A stretch of DNA of 64,000 nt from Alphaproteobacteria bacterium (lineage in GTDB: Bacteria > Pseudomonadota > Alphaproteobacteria > CALKHQ01): the NCBI GenBank assembly GCA_041396705.1, contig JAWKYB010000005.1, positions 1-64,000 on the forward strand, given 5' to 3'. The notes under the pieces are model-generated. The model searched no databases. It was not told the DNA's origin and saw only the letters and a program-made list of their open reading frames with translations. Every line of letters begins with the position of its first letter. Within the stretch, counting starts at the first letter, position 1. Position numbers and translations under genes: made by a program. This document shows, in pieces, positions 8,263 through 16,695 of this stretch.

Positions 8263-9329
8263 TCCGTGTCGCGTTCGTGCTGCCGTCCTTCGCCGGTGGG
8301 GGCGCCGAACGGGTGATGATCACCGTTGCGAACGCGCTGGACCGCACCGCCTTCGCGCCGCGGCTGATCGTGCTCGACCGCGCCGGCCCGCTTGCCGGCC
8401 TGGTGGCCGACGACGTGCCTGTCGCCGCGCTGGGCCAGCCCCGGCTGCGGCGCGCGCTGCCCGCCCTGCGGCGCGCGCTGGCCGACGAGCCGACCGACAT
8501 CGCGCTGGCCACCCTGGGCTATCTCAATGTCGGCCTGCTGGCGCTGCGGCCGCTGCTGCCGCGCCGCATCCGCCTGGTGGTGCGCGAGGCCAACATGCCG
8601 CTCAGCGGCACCGGCGGCCATGTCCGGCGCGCGCTCGGGCTCGGCATGCGCCTGCTCTACCGCCGCGCCGACCGGGTGCTGTGCCCGGCGACACGCATCG
8701 CCGACGAGCTCGTCGCCCAGTACCGTGTGCCGCCGTCGCGCGTCCGCGTCATTCCCAACCCGGTCGACGTCGGACGGCTGCGGGCGCTGGCCGAACCGCC
8801 GCGCCGGCTGGCCGGGACCGGCTTGCGACTGGTGGCGGCAGGACGGTTGGTGGAACAGAAAGGGTACGAGCGCCTGGTGGCGCTGCTGCCCGCCCTGCCG
8901 CCGGACACCCGCCTGACCATCCTGGGCGAGGGCCCGCTGCGCGAGGCGCTGACCGCGCAGATCGCGGCAGCGGGGCTCGGCGACCGGGTCGTGTTGCCCG
9001 GCTTCGCGGCGGCGCCCTGGGCGGACTATGCCGGGGCCGACGCCTTCCTGTTGCCGTCGCTGTGGGAGGGGATGCCCAATGCGGCGCTGGAGGCGCTGGC
9101 GGTCGGCACGCCGGTGATCGCGACGCCTGAGGCCGGCGGTATCGGCGAGGTCGCCGCTGCCGCGCCGCCCGGCGCGGTCACACTGGCCGCCGCCGGCGCG
9201 GCGTTCCGCGCGGCAATCGCGCAGAGCCGGCCGGGCGACGGGCAGATGCGGCCGAGCCTGCTGCCCGACCGCTTCGCGCTCGCGACCGTGATCGCGAGCT
9301 ACCAGGCGGAGCTGGCCGCGCTGGTCTGA
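8259..9329 (+). CDS. GT4-type glycosyltransferase
   Basis: A 356-residue GT-B enzyme of glycosyltransferase family 4. It starts with VAFVLPSFAGGGAERV, the acceptor-side loop of group 1 transferases, and has RLVAAGRLVEQKGYERL followed by LPSLWEGMPNAALEALAVGTPV with the E-x7-E donor-binding pattern. It is cytoplasmic and may be membrane-associated. The ATG at 8259 overlaps the wlbC-like stop. It is the last gene of the operon: a hairpin plus T-rich tract follows about 30 nt downstream. A likely donor is the UDP-diacetamido uronic acid made by its neighbours, but that is inference from position only. Confidence 0.85.
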   Translation: MIRVAFVLPSFAGGGAERVMITVANALDRTAFAPRLIVLDRAGPLAGLVADDVPVAALGQPRLRRALPALRRALADEPTDIALATLGYLNVGLLALRPLLPRRIRLVVREANMPLSGTGGHVRRALGLGMRLLYRRADRVLCPATRIADELVAQYRVPPSRVRVIPNPVDVGRLRALAEPPRRLAGTGLRLVAAGRLVEQKGYERLVALLPALPPDTRLTILGEGPLREALTAQIAAAGLGDRVVLPGFAAAPWADYAGADAFLLPSLWEGMPNAALEALAVGTPVIATPEAGGIGEVAAAAPPGAVTLAAAGAAFRAAIAQSRPGDGQMRPSLLPDRFALATVIASYQAELAALV

Positions 9330-9357
9330 CCGCTTGCACCCGTGCCGGGTCGACAGG

Positions 9358-9387
9358 GGGTGCCCGCTTGGGCGCCTTTTCCTTTTT
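9358..9387 (+). terminator. Rho-independent terminator of the glycan operon
   Basis: GGTGCCC at 9359-9365 pairs with GGGCGCC at 9370-9376 (one G-U pair) around a 4-nt GCTT loop. The tract TTTTCCTTTTT at 9377-9387 follows directly. This is a textbook intrinsic terminator, placed 29 nt after the stop of the GT4 gene. Confidence 0.85.
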
Positions 9388-9484
9388 GACGGCGCCGGAC
9401 GATCCGGCGGCAACGATGGGGCCTGTTGGATCGCCGCGGCACCCATGCTAAGGGATCGGCCCACCCGCCAAGACAAGGCCATCG

Positions 9485-10357
9485 ATGACCGGCTGGAGTG
9501 CCCTTCGCGCCCGCTATCGCGACCTGCGAGACGCCGCCGACCGGGGCGTGCCGCTCGCCGACGCCTGGGCCGCCTTCGGCACGGAGGCGCGTGCGGTCGC
9601 AGGGACCTGTCCGGAGCATCTGACGCTGCTGCTTGCCGAGATCGAGCGGCGTTTCGCCGGCATTGACCGCGCGCAGGTGGCGATCCTCGACCACGGCTGC
9701 GGGTCGGGCGTCACCGTGATGGTATTGGCAGCGCTCGGCTACACCAACGTGCGGGGCGTCGACGTCGGTGGCGACCCGTCGACGCTGAACAGGATCGCCC
9801 GGTCGGCGCTGGGCCATGCCGACGACCGTTTCCAGATCTACGACGGCGACCGCCTGCCGATTGCCGACGCCTGCATCGACGTGGTGCTCAGCCAGCAGGT
9901 GCTGGAGCATGTGCGCCCCGCCGTGTTCGAGCGCTATTACAGCGAGGAGGCACGCGTGCTGCGCCCCGGCGGCATCGCCTATCACCAGGTGCCGCACCGG
10001 CTGGCCCCCTATGATTCCCACTCGCGGACGTGGCTGCTGCACTATCTGCCGCGGCCGCTGTTCATGGGCGTGCTGCGGCTGTTCCGCAGCGACGTTGCGA
10101 CGCTGGAGTCGCACCTGTACCTGCGTTGGCCGTGGCGCCACCGGCGCATGGTGCGGCGGGCGATCGGGCCGTGCACCGACCTGACCCTGAGCCGGCTGAA
10201 AACAGTGCGGACGCTGGAGACCTATGAGGGCGCGCGCAGCCTCAGGCGGCTGATCGATCGCAGCATCGACCTGCCGCTGATCGGCGGGGCCATCGGCGGC
10301 GCGCTGACCTGGTTCGTCCAGATCGACACGGTCGCGGTCCGCCGCAACGAGGCATAG
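9485..10357 (+). CDS. class I SAM-dependent methyltransferase
   Basis: A 290-residue protein with the SAM-binding motif ILDHGCGSGVTVM at about residues 73-85, an acidic residue after beta-2 (VRGVDVGG), and the SQQVLEHV motif followed by EARVLRPGGIAYHQVPHR, typical of UbiE/Coq5-like type 11 methyltransferases. The C-terminal third (about 110 residues, rich in Arg and aromatic residues) is an extension that may bind the acceptor. It sits alone between the terminator at 9387 and the convergent neu operon, so it is probably transcribed separately. O-methylation of a surface sugar is a plausible role given the setting; the substrate cannot be read. Confidence 0.8.
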   Translation: MTGWSALRARYRDLRDAADRGVPLADAWAAFGTEARAVAGTCPEHLTLLLAEIERRFAGIDRAQVAILDHGCGSGVTVMVLAALGYTNVRGVDVGGDPSTLNRIARSALGHADDRFQIYDGDRLPIADACIDVVLSQQVLEHVRPAVFERYYSEEARVLRPGGIAYHQVPHRLAPYDSHSRTWLLHYLPRPLFMGVLRLFRSDVATLESHLYLRWPWRHRRMVRRAIGPCTDLTLSRLKTVRTLETYEGARSLRRLIDRSIDLPLIGGAIGGALTWFVQIDTVAVRRNEA

Positions 10358-10369
10358 CGGACGCCGCTG

Positions 10370-11038
10370 TCACGCCGGGCGCTTCGCCCCGGCATTTGCC
10401 GACAGGCGCCGGGCCGGGTTGCCGGCCACCCGCTCGCCCGCACCGACATCGCGGATGACCACGGCGCCGGCACCGACCGTCGCGCGGTCGCCGATGACAA
10501 TGCCCGGGGTGACGCAGGCGCCGATCCCCACCATGGCGCCGCGTCCCAGCACGACGCCGCCGGCCAGTGCCGCATTCGGCCCGACGAAGGCGAAGTCGCC
10601 CACCTGCGCATCGTGATCCACGGTCGCGCAGGTGTTGACGATCGCGTGCGCGCCGATCCGCGCGTCGGGATTGACGATGGCGCCGGCCGCGACGAAGGCG
10701 CCCGGCGCGATATGGGCGGACTCCGCGATCACCCCGGCGGGATGAACCACGGCGGCGAAACCGAGCCCGCGCGCCGCCAGCGCATCCGCCACCCGCGCGC
10801 GCACGGCGTTGTCGCCAATGGCGACGATGCAGGCGAGGCCAGGATGCATGTCGGCCAGCGCGACGAGCGCATCGTCGGGTCCAACGACGGCGATGCCGGC
10901 CACCATGGAGCCGGCCGGCACCGATGCATCGACAAGGCCGACCAGGTCAAACTGACCACTGCGCCGCGCGGCATCGATCACCACCCGTCCGTGACCGGAT
11001 GCGCCGACGATCGCCAGCGGCCTTGCCTGCCCGCTCAC
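10370..11038 (-). CDS. neuD: NeuD/PglD-like sugar O- or N-acetyltransferase
   Basis: A 222-residue two-domain protein. The N-terminal part is a small Rossmann-like domain (LAIVGASGHGRVVIDAARR) that binds the sugar nucleotide. The C-terminal half is a left-handed beta-helix of hexapeptide repeats (INPDARIGAHAIVNT-like coils, with VDHDAQVGDF, where His is the expected catalytic base) ending in AGNPARRL. This is the NeuD/PglD arrangement; NeuD proteins acetylate sialic acids and PglD acetylates a 4-amino sugar in the legionaminic or bacillosamine routes. A GTG start at 11038 directly precedes the Rossmann strand. It is the last gene of the neuC-neuB-neuD operon, 46 nt after neuB. Confidence 0.82.
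   Translation of the reverse strand: MSGQARPLAIVGASGHGRVVIDAARRSGQFDLVGLVDASVPAGSMVAGIAVVGPDDALVALADMHPGLACIVAIGDNAVRARVADALAARGLGFAAVVHPAGVIAESAHIAPGAFVAAGAIVNPDARIGAHAIVNTCATVDHDAQVGDFAFVGPNAALAGGVVLGRGAMVGIGACVTPGIVIGDRATVGAGAVVIRDVGAGERVAGNPARRLSANAGAKRPA
10374..10393. terminator. possible hairpin terminator between methyltransferase and neuD
   Basis: GCCGGG at 10374-10379 pairs with CCCGGC at 10388-10393 around a CTTC-rich loop, followed by ATTTG. It lies 17 nt past the methyltransferase stop and inside the last codons of the convergent neuD-like gene. It lacks a full T tract, so this is a weak call. Confidence 0.3.
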
Positions 11039-11084
11039 CGTGCGACCGGCCCATGCAGGCGGCCGGCAGCCTCGGGACGCAGGT

Positions 11085-12209
11085 TCATGTGCCGGCGCCG
11101 CCGGCAGCCGGCGCCGGCTCCAGCTGCTCGTCGGCCGCGTAGTCGCGCGTGGCGCGCTGGCCGCCGACCACGTCCCAATAGAGCAGCGGCGACACGCCGT
11201 TGCCCGGACGCTTGGTGGTGACATTGTCGAGCGAGAACGGTTCGCCGGCGCGGATCGGCCGGGCCGCGACCAGGCTGCCGCGCGCCGGGATGCGGTTGCG
11301 CAGCTCCATGTCGAGCGGCACCTTCTCGCCGCTGCCCAGCGCCTTCTCGACGTCGCGCACCTCCTGCACCATCGCGGCCAGCTCGTCGGGCTCCAGCGAG
11401 GCCACATGGTCCGGTCCGGGCAACCGGCGCGACAGGCTGAAATGCTTCTCCAGCACCGTGGCGCCCGCCGCGACCGCGGCAACGGCGATATGCCGCCCCT
11501 CGCTGTGGTCCGACAGGCCGACGCGCAGGCCGGTCGCCCGACCAAGCGTCGCCATTGCCCTCAGGTTGGTCGCCTCCGGCGGCGCCGGGTACTGGGTGAC
11601 GCAGTGCAGCAGCCAGGTGCCGGCCGCCAGCGGCGCCGCCCAGTCCGCGGCCGCGCGGACGGCGGCGAGCGCGGCGCGACCGGCCGGCGTTCCCTGCGGG
11701 TGCCGCGCCGCCCACGCGATCAGGCTCAGGCATTCCAGCACCTCGTCGAGGGTGCACATGCCGGTGGAGACGATCAGCGGCAGCCCGGTGCGCGCCGCGC
11801 GCAGCAGCAGCGGGCCGTTGACGATCTCGCCCGACGGGATCTTGAGGCGCGCCACGCCCACTTCCTCGGCGAGGAAGGCGACGCTGGCCGGGTCGAAGCC
11901 GGACGACATGAACTCGATACCGACCGTCCGGCACAGGTCGCGCAGTTCGAAATGCGCGTCGCGGTCCAGTTCCAGCGCCTTCAGCATCGCATGCTGGTTG
12001 TCGGCGCCGCGCATGTTGCGGCGCTGGTAGTCGGCCGTGGCCGCGCTGGCCAGCACCAGCTTGGCCGTGTCGAAGGTCTGGAACTTGACCGCATCGGCGC
12101 CGGCCTCGGCGGCCGCGTGCACCAGCTCGCGCGCCATCGCCAGGCTGCCGTTATGGTTCACGCCGGCCTCGGCAATGATGAATACGGGTGTGTCTTCGAC
12201 AGCGCTCAT
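11085..12209 (-). CDS. neuB: N-acetylneuraminate (nonulosonate) synthase
   Basis: A 374-residue NeuB-type synthase that condenses phosphoenolpyruvate with ManNAc or a related hexosamine to give a nine-carbon sialic-acid-like sugar. The N-terminal TIM barrel starts FIIAEAGVNHNGSLAMA and contains ADAVKFQTF, the IPSGEI segment and GLSDHSEG, all signature NeuB stretches. A C-terminal SAF (antifreeze-like) domain is visible around RGSLVAARPIRAGE. There is an insertion of roughly 30 residues after TGMCTLDEVLE compared with the shortest family members (AARHPQGTPAGRA region). It overlaps neuC by 4 nt and is followed by the NeuD-like gene. Whether the product is neuraminate, legionaminate or another nonulosonate is not determined. 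Confidence 0.92.
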   Translation of the reverse strand: MSAVEDTPVFIIAEAGVNHNGSLAMARELVHAAAEAGADAVKFQTFDTAKLVLASAATADYQRRNMRGADNQHAMLKALELDRDAHFELRDLCRTVGIEFMSSGFDPASVAFLAEEVGVARLKIPSGEIVNGPLLLRAARTGLPLIVSTGMCTLDEVLECLSLIAWAARHPQGTPAGRAALAAVRAAADWAAPLAAGTWLLHCVTQYPAPPEATNLRAMATLGRATGLRVGLSDHSEGRHIAVAAVAAGATVLEKHFSLSRRLPGPDHVASLEPDELAAMVQEVRDVEKALGSGEKVPLDMELRNRIPARGSLVAARPIRAGEPFSLDNVTTKRPGNGVSPLLYWDVVGGQRATRDYAADEQLEPAPAAGGAGT

Positions 12210-13426
12210 GGGTTTCCGGGTATGCAGGGGTCGCGAAGGTCGGGAACGACGATGTCGTGGAATGGCTTGCGGCCACCCGGCGGCGGCTCGGCCCGGGCCA
12301 GCGCTTCGGCGATCCGGCGGCCGATCGGCCCGGGCGCGCCATAGGGATTCTCGCGGCGGGCGGCGCAGGCCTGCATCGCGGCCCCGAGCGCACGCCGGAT
12401 CGCCGCCGAGATGGCCGCGGACTCCAGCGGGCAGTCGATCACGCTGGGCGCGCGCAGCCGGCCGTCCTGGCGGCCGCCGATGTTGACGGTCGGCGTGCCG
12501 GCGGCCGGTGCCTCGATCAGCCCGCTCGACGAGTTGCCGACCACGGCGTCGGCGAGGGCCAGCGCGCTCAGATAGCGCTGCTGGCCGAGCGACGCGACCA
12601 GCGCGATCCGCGCGGGCTCGCGCGCGGCCATCGCATCCAGCCGTGCGTTGATCGCACGCCCGCCGGCGTCGGCATTGGCGCGCGTGACTAGCAGGTGGGT
12701 GCCTTCGACCTGGAGCGCCGCGTCGATCACGCATGCGACGGCCGCCGCCGCATCGTCGCCGCCGCGCGTCTCCGGATGGAAGGTGACCAGCAGCAGCGGC
12801 GCCGGCAGGGCATGGCCGACCGATCGCTCCAGCTCCGTACGATCGAGCAGCGGCAGCCGGGTCAGCGCCTCCAGCCCCGGCGCACCGACATCGATCACCC
12901 GCTCGGGCGCCTCGCCCAGCTGCACGACGCGGCGCCGATAGGGTTCGGCGGCCGTCAGGTGCAGCACCGCCATCTTGGTGATCGCATGGCGAATGCTGTC
13001 GTCGACCGCGCCCAGGCTGATCTCGCCGCCATGCAGGTGCGCGACCGGAATGCCGAGCAGCATCGCAGCCTGTGCCGCCGCCAGCGCCTCGATCCGGTCG
13101 CCCGGCACCAGCACCCAGTCGGGCTGCAGCCGCGCCAGCGCATCCGCCAGCCCGATCGTGCCGAGCCCGGTCGATTTCGCCATCGCCAGCGGGCTGTCGC
13201 CGGCCAGCAGCATGTCCACGGTGGCGTCGACGGTGAAGCCGTCCGCCTCGATCGCACGGATCGACCCGCCGAACTCCGGCAGCAGGTGCATCGCCGTCGC
13301 GATCACGCAAAGCTCCAGCCGCGGGTCGGCGTCGATCTCCGCCATCGCCCAACGCAGCAAGCCATAGTCGGCGCGCGTGCCCGTGACCGTGCAGACCCGG
13401 CGGCGGCGATACGTTTCCTCGCTCAT
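12206..13426 (-). CDS. neuC: UDP-N-acetylglucosamine 2-epimerase (hydrolysing), NeuC/LegG type
   Basis: A 406-residue GT-B-like fold epimerase that converts a nucleotide-activated GlcNAc derivative to ManNAc (or the diacetamido analogue) plus nucleotide, feeding NeuB. It has the CTVTGTRADYGLLR start, VLVPGDRIEALAAA, the VAHLHGGEIS motif, ITKMAVLH and VVGNSSSGLIEAPAAGTPTVNIG near the nucleotide pocket; all are standard for NeuC/LegG. It is the first gene of the operon. There is no purine-rich ribosome site before the ATG at 13426, and a TATATT element sits only 7 nt upstream of it. Sialate and legionaminate pathways use close homologues, so the exact substrate is open. Confidence 0.9.
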   Translation of the reverse strand: MSEETYRRRRVCTVTGTRADYGLLRWAMAEIDADPRLELCVIATAMHLLPEFGGSIRAIEADGFTVDATVDMLLAGDSPLAMAKSTGLGTIGLADALARLQPDWVLVPGDRIEALAAAQAAMLLGIPVAHLHGGEISLGAVDDSIRHAITKMAVLHLTAAEPYRRRVVQLGEAPERVIDVGAPGLEALTRLPLLDRTELERSVGHALPAPLLLVTFHPETRGGDDAAAAVACVIDAALQVEGTHLLVTRANADAGGRAINARLDAMAAREPARIALVASLGQQRYLSALALADAVVGNSSSGLIEAPAAGTPTVNIGGRQDGRLRAPSVIDCPLESAAISAAIRRALGAAMQACAARRENPYGAPGPIGRRIAEALARAEPPPGGRKPFHDIVVPDLRDPCIPGNP

Positions 13427-13433
13427 TACGGCG

Positions 13434-13439
13434 AATATA
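13434..13439 (-). promoter_or_regulatory. candidate -10 element just upstream of neuC
   Basis: On the minus strand TATATT (plus-strand AATATA at 13434-13439) lies 7 nt before the neuC ATG. Transcription from it would start at or next to the A of the ATG, giving a nearly leaderless mRNA. The hexamer at the matching -35 position is poor (TGGTGG), so the call is weak. Confidence 0.3.
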
Positions 13440-13497
13440 CACGGCCATCGCCGGTGCCACCACGCACCGCTTGCCTGCATGCGATCGGCGGTCGCAG

Positions 13498-15105
13498 CTA
13501 GACCCGGCCGCGGCTGTCGCGCAGGTGCCGCGCCGCACGCACCGCCACGGCTGCGATGGTCGGCGTCGGGTTGACCGCCCCGGCGGTGGCCAGTGCGCTG
13601 CCGTCGACCACCAGCAGGTTCGGCACGTCCCAGCAGCGGTTCCACCGGTCCACCACGGAGGTCGCGCGGTCGTCGCCCATGCGGCAGGTGCCGAGCAGGT
13701 GCCAGGCCGGCGGCCGGTAGCGGCCGGTCAGCGGATCGACATAGTCGACCGTGCGGTGCGCGAACGAATCGACGGCGCCGGCCAGGTCCTGCAGCCGCTC
13801 CCTGGCGAACGCCATCATCGCCCAGTCGTTCGCGTGCGGTGCGTATTCGATGCGCGGAACCGGCAGACCGTCGGCGTCGCACGCGTCGGCCGACAGGGTC
13901 ACGCGATTCTCCGGCCGGGGGATGTCGTCGCCGATGGCGAAGGCAACGAAGCCGTGGCCGAAATGGCGGCGGAACCAGTCGTGGTGGCCCTCGCCCCAGG
14001 GTGCGCCACCGGGCGCCAGGAAACCGAGCGACTGCAGGCCGGCGCCTTCCATGCCGACGCAGTTGAAATTGAAGCCGTTGACGAAGCCGCGGCCGGTGTC
14101 GGTCTCGGCGAATTGCTGGCTGATCACCGCGCCCAGCGAGCCGGTGTGCGACGCCAGCGGCGCATCGACCCACATCTCGGTGCCGACCAGCGTGTGATGG
14201 GTCAGGTTGCGGCCGACCTGGCCCGAGCTGTTGGCAAGGTCGCCGGAGGCCAGCAGCAGCCGCGGCGTGCCGACGCCGTTGCAGGCGAGCACGACGGCCT
14301 GCGCCCGCACGCGCCGCCGGCAGCCGGCCTCGCGGTCGGCATAGACCACGCCGGTGGCGCGGCCGGCGCGGTCGGTCTCGACACTGAGCGCCCGCGCCCG
14401 GGTGCGCAGGCGCGCCCCGGCGCGCAGGGCCTTGGGCCAGACCGAGAGCGCGACGTTGCTCATCGATCCGCGCGGACAGCCGGCGATGCAACCGCCGCAG
14501 CCGTTGCAGCCCGGCCGCCCGTCATAGTCCTGCGAGATCACCGCCGCCGGCATCGGCCACCAATGCCAGCCGAGCCGGTCGAATCCGGCAGCCAGCCGGC
14601 GGCCGACCGCGCCGATGGGCAGCGGCGGTGTCGGATAGGCGGCGACCGCCGGCCCGCCCGGGTCGCCCGCCAGCCCGCTGACGCCGAGCAGCCGGTCGGC
14701 CTCGTCGTAGAACGGCGCCAGTTCCTCGTAGGTGATCGGCCAGTTCGGCGCGAGCCCGTGTTCGTCGCCCTTGCGGAAGTCGGACGGCCGGTAGCGCGGC
14801 CACAGCGCGGTGTAGATCACGCTGGAGCCGCCGACGGCGTTCCACATCAGCGTGGCCTCGCTGTCGGTCTCGACCGGATAGTCGTCCTCGCCGCGGCGGG
14901 TGTTCGGCTCCGGATGCCACGCCGTCGAGCGCTGCCACTCCCAGTCCGCGTCGAAGTGCGGGAACGCGCCCGGCGCCACCCGCCCGCCCTGCTCCAGGCA
15001 GACCACGTCGATCCCCGCCTCGGCCAGGATCAGGCTGGTGATCGCGCCGGAAACCCCGGCCCCGACCACCACGACATCGGCGCTGTCGCCGTTTTGCTCA
15101 GCCAT
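13498..15105 (-). CDS. GMC-type FAD-dependent dehydrogenase with Cys cluster (gluconate dehydrogenase large-subunit type)
   Basis: A 535-residue flavoprotein. The N-terminal Rossmann motif VVVVGAGVSGAITSL binds FAD, and the C-terminal domain has GTCRMG and the DGSALATAGAVNPTPT end that carries the usual active-site His/Asn region of GMC enzymes. In the middle is CNGCGGCIAGC, four closely spaced cysteines as in the iron-sulfur-bearing FAD glucose/gluconate dehydrogenases. The next gene upstream encodes a small protein of the gluconate 2-dehydrogenase subunit 3 type that overlaps it by 8 nt, so the two probably form a complex. No cytochrome subunit is found beside them. It likely oxidises a sugar, sugar acid or polyol taken up by the adjacent ABC system; the substrate is unknown. 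Confidence 0.82.
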   Translation of the reverse strand: MAEQNGDSADVVVVGAGVSGAITSLILAEAGIDVVCLEQGGRVAPGAFPHFDADWEWQRSTAWHPEPNTRRGEDDYPVETDSEATLMWNAVGGSSVIYTALWPRYRPSDFRKGDEHGLAPNWPITYEELAPFYDEADRLLGVSGLAGDPGGPAVAAYPTPPLPIGAVGRRLAAGFDRLGWHWWPMPAAVISQDYDGRPGCNGCGGCIAGCPRGSMSNVALSVWPKALRAGARLRTRARALSVETDRAGRATGVVYADREAGCRRRVRAQAVVLACNGVGTPRLLLASGDLANSSGQVGRNLTHHTLVGTEMWVDAPLASHTGSLGAVISQQFAETDTGRGFVNGFNFNCVGMEGAGLQSLGFLAPGGAPWGEGHHDWFRRHFGHGFVAFAIGDDIPRPENRVTLSADACDADGLPVPRIEYAPHANDWAMMAFARERLQDLAGAVDSFAHRTVDYVDPLTGRYRPPAWHLLGTCRMGDDRATSVVDRWNRCWDVPNLLVVDGSALATAGAVNPTPTIAAVAVRAARHLRDSRGRV

Positions 15106-15613
15106 CGTTCGCCGTTCCGCGGCCGGAAAGGGCGAGGCCGGCGAGATCGACGCGCGCGACGTCTGCGGTCGCCAGACATCGGCCGCGGCGGTGCGACGGG
15201 GCGTCGATGGCCGGGTCGAACGGCGCCACCGCGTAGCCCCCCGGCAGCAGCCGCGTGTTGTAGGGATGACCCAGCGCCCGGATCGCCGCGTGGACCAGCG
15301 GACTTTCGTAGTAGCCGAGGTACACCGCCTTCAGCACCGCCGCGAACAGGTCCGGCTGCGCCGCCTGCACGGCCTGCAGCACCGCGGCGCGCTGCCGGCC
15401 GGAAAGCATGTGCAGCGGACCGCCCGCTGCGGCCAGGGCCTCGACGACGCGCCCGATCGCACCGTCCCCGACCAGCCGGTCGAGCCGCTCGACCAGCCTG
15501 GCCTGGGCACCGACCGCGCTGGCCGGCGGGAATGCCCCGTCGCCCGGCACCAGCGCGTCGACCAGCGCGACCAGCTCCGCGGCCGGCGTCACGGCGTCTG
15601 CGCGGTCGGCCAT
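15098..15613 (-). CDS. gluconate 2-dehydrogenase subunit 3-like protein
   Basis: A 171-residue mostly helical protein. The segment ALVDALVPGDGAFPPAS and the later YLGYYESPLVHAAIRALGHPY resemble the gluconate 2-dehydrogenase subunit 3 (gamma subunit) family, which helps fold, export or anchor the flavin subunit. Unlike most relatives it has no twin-arginine signal peptide; the N-terminus is plain (MADRADAVTPAAEL). It overlaps the flavoprotein gene by 8 nt, and its start lies 7 nt after the stop of the Gfo/Idh/MocA gene, so all belong to one operon with the ABC transporter. If the complex is exported it must use a signal elsewhere; otherwise it is cytoplasmic. Confidence 0.65.
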   Translation of the reverse strand: MADRADAVTPAAELVALVDALVPGDGAFPPASAVGAQARLVERLDRLVGDGAIGRVVEALAAAGGPLHMLSGRQRAAVLQAVQAAQPDLFAAVLKAVYLGYYESPLVHAAIRALGHPYNTRLLPGGYAVAPFDPAIDAPSHRRGRCLATADVARVDLAGLALSGRGTANDG

Positions 15614-15620
15614 CGCCGCG

Positions 15621-16643
15621 TCAGCCGAGCAGCTCGGCCAGCTTCACCGCCCGGCCCTCCTGCAGCGACTTGACCGTCGCCTGGATCATCGCGGTGGCCA
15701 CCAGCCCGTCATGGCCGGTCGCCTCCGGCACGGTGTCGGTGGCGATGCAGTCCGCGAAATACTTGATCGACTCGTAGAAATGGGCGAACGGCTTGCCATA
15801 GCGCGTGATCGCATGGCTGGAGAACGGGTATTTGTAGCGGTCCGACGAGATCGCGATGCCCGGCGTGCTGTCCAGCTCGATGCAGCCCTTGCTGCCGTAC
15901 AGCGTGAACTTTGCGTCGACCACGGTCGGATAGCTGTTCGGGATGATCCAGCAGGTCTCGAAGGTGACGAAGCTGCGCTCGAACTGCACCGAGGCCTGGA
16001 CCGCGTCATAGGCATCGATGCCCATGCCGGCCAGCACCCGCTTCGACCCGCGGGCGAACACCTCGACCGGCTCCTCGTTCAGGATCCAGCGGGTGATGTC
16101 CATCGTATGCGGGAACAGGAACCATTCCGGGCCCGATGCGGAGCCCCACGACAGCATCTCGGTCGGCACGTGGATGGTGTCGCTGAGCCGGGCGTAACCC
16201 ATCACCGCCTCGCCCAGCTCGCCGGTCTCGACATAGTGCTTGGCGCCCATGTACTGCGGGTGCCAGCGCAGCTGGAAATCCACCATCAGCTTGGTCCGCT
16301 TTTTCTCCGCCGCCGCGATGATCGCGCGGGCGTCGCCGATGTCGGTGGTGAACGGCTTTTCGATCAGCAGGTGCTTGCCGGCCTCGATCAGCCGCAGCGC
16401 CGGCGCCTTGTGGGCATGGTCCGGCGTGGCGATGCTGGCGCCGTCGATGTCGCTGTTGGCCAGCGAATCGATGTCGGTGGTCCAGGCGCAGCCGACCTTG
16501 TCGGCCAGCGCCTTGGCCCGGCCGGCATCGAGGTCGCAGATGCACGCCAGGTCGACCAGCGGATAGTGCGCATAGGCCATCGCATGGTTCTCGCCCCAGA
16601 TGCCGGCGCCGACCACCGCCAGCTTCACCTTGTCCTTCGCCAT
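15621..16643 (-). CDS. Gfo/Idh/MocA-family dehydrogenase
   Basis: A 340-residue NAD(P)-dependent sugar oxidoreductase. The N-terminal Rossmann domain begins KLAVVGAGIWGENHAMAYA, and the family motif appears as LLIEKPFTTDI. The central WHPQYMGAKHYVE and SGPEWFLFPHTMDITRW stretches lie in the substrate domain, where the HTMD His/Asp pair corresponds to the catalytic H-x-x-D motif. ATG at 16643 is used; a GTG three codons upstream is possible. It lies between an ABC ATPase gene and the dehydrogenase subunit genes, which suggests that it processes the imported sugar. The substrate is unknown. Confidence 0.85.
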   Translation of the reverse strand: MAKDKVKLAVVGAGIWGENHAMAYAHYPLVDLACICDLDAGRAKALADKVGCAWTTDIDSLANSDIDGASIATPDHAHKAPALRLIEAGKHLLIEKPFTTDIGDARAIIAAAEKKRTKLMVDFQLRWHPQYMGAKHYVETGELGEAVMGYARLSDTIHVPTEMLSWGSASGPEWFLFPHTMDITRWILNEEPVEVFARGSKRVLAGMGIDAYDAVQASVQFERSFVTFETCWIIPNSYPTVVDAKFTLYGSKGCIELDSTPGIAISSDRYKYPFSSHAITRYGKPFAHFYESIKYFADCIATDTVPEATGHDGLVATAMIQATVKSLQEGRAVKLAELLG

Positions 16644-16695
16644 CCTCACTCGTCCTCCCCTTGCCGGGTCGCGTTTCGACCCTGTGAACACATCC

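Noticed and set aside
9421..9454. Weak promoter-like TTGGAT-N17-TAAGGG before the methyltransferase
   Set aside because: Both hexamers match the consensus poorly; not listed as a feature.
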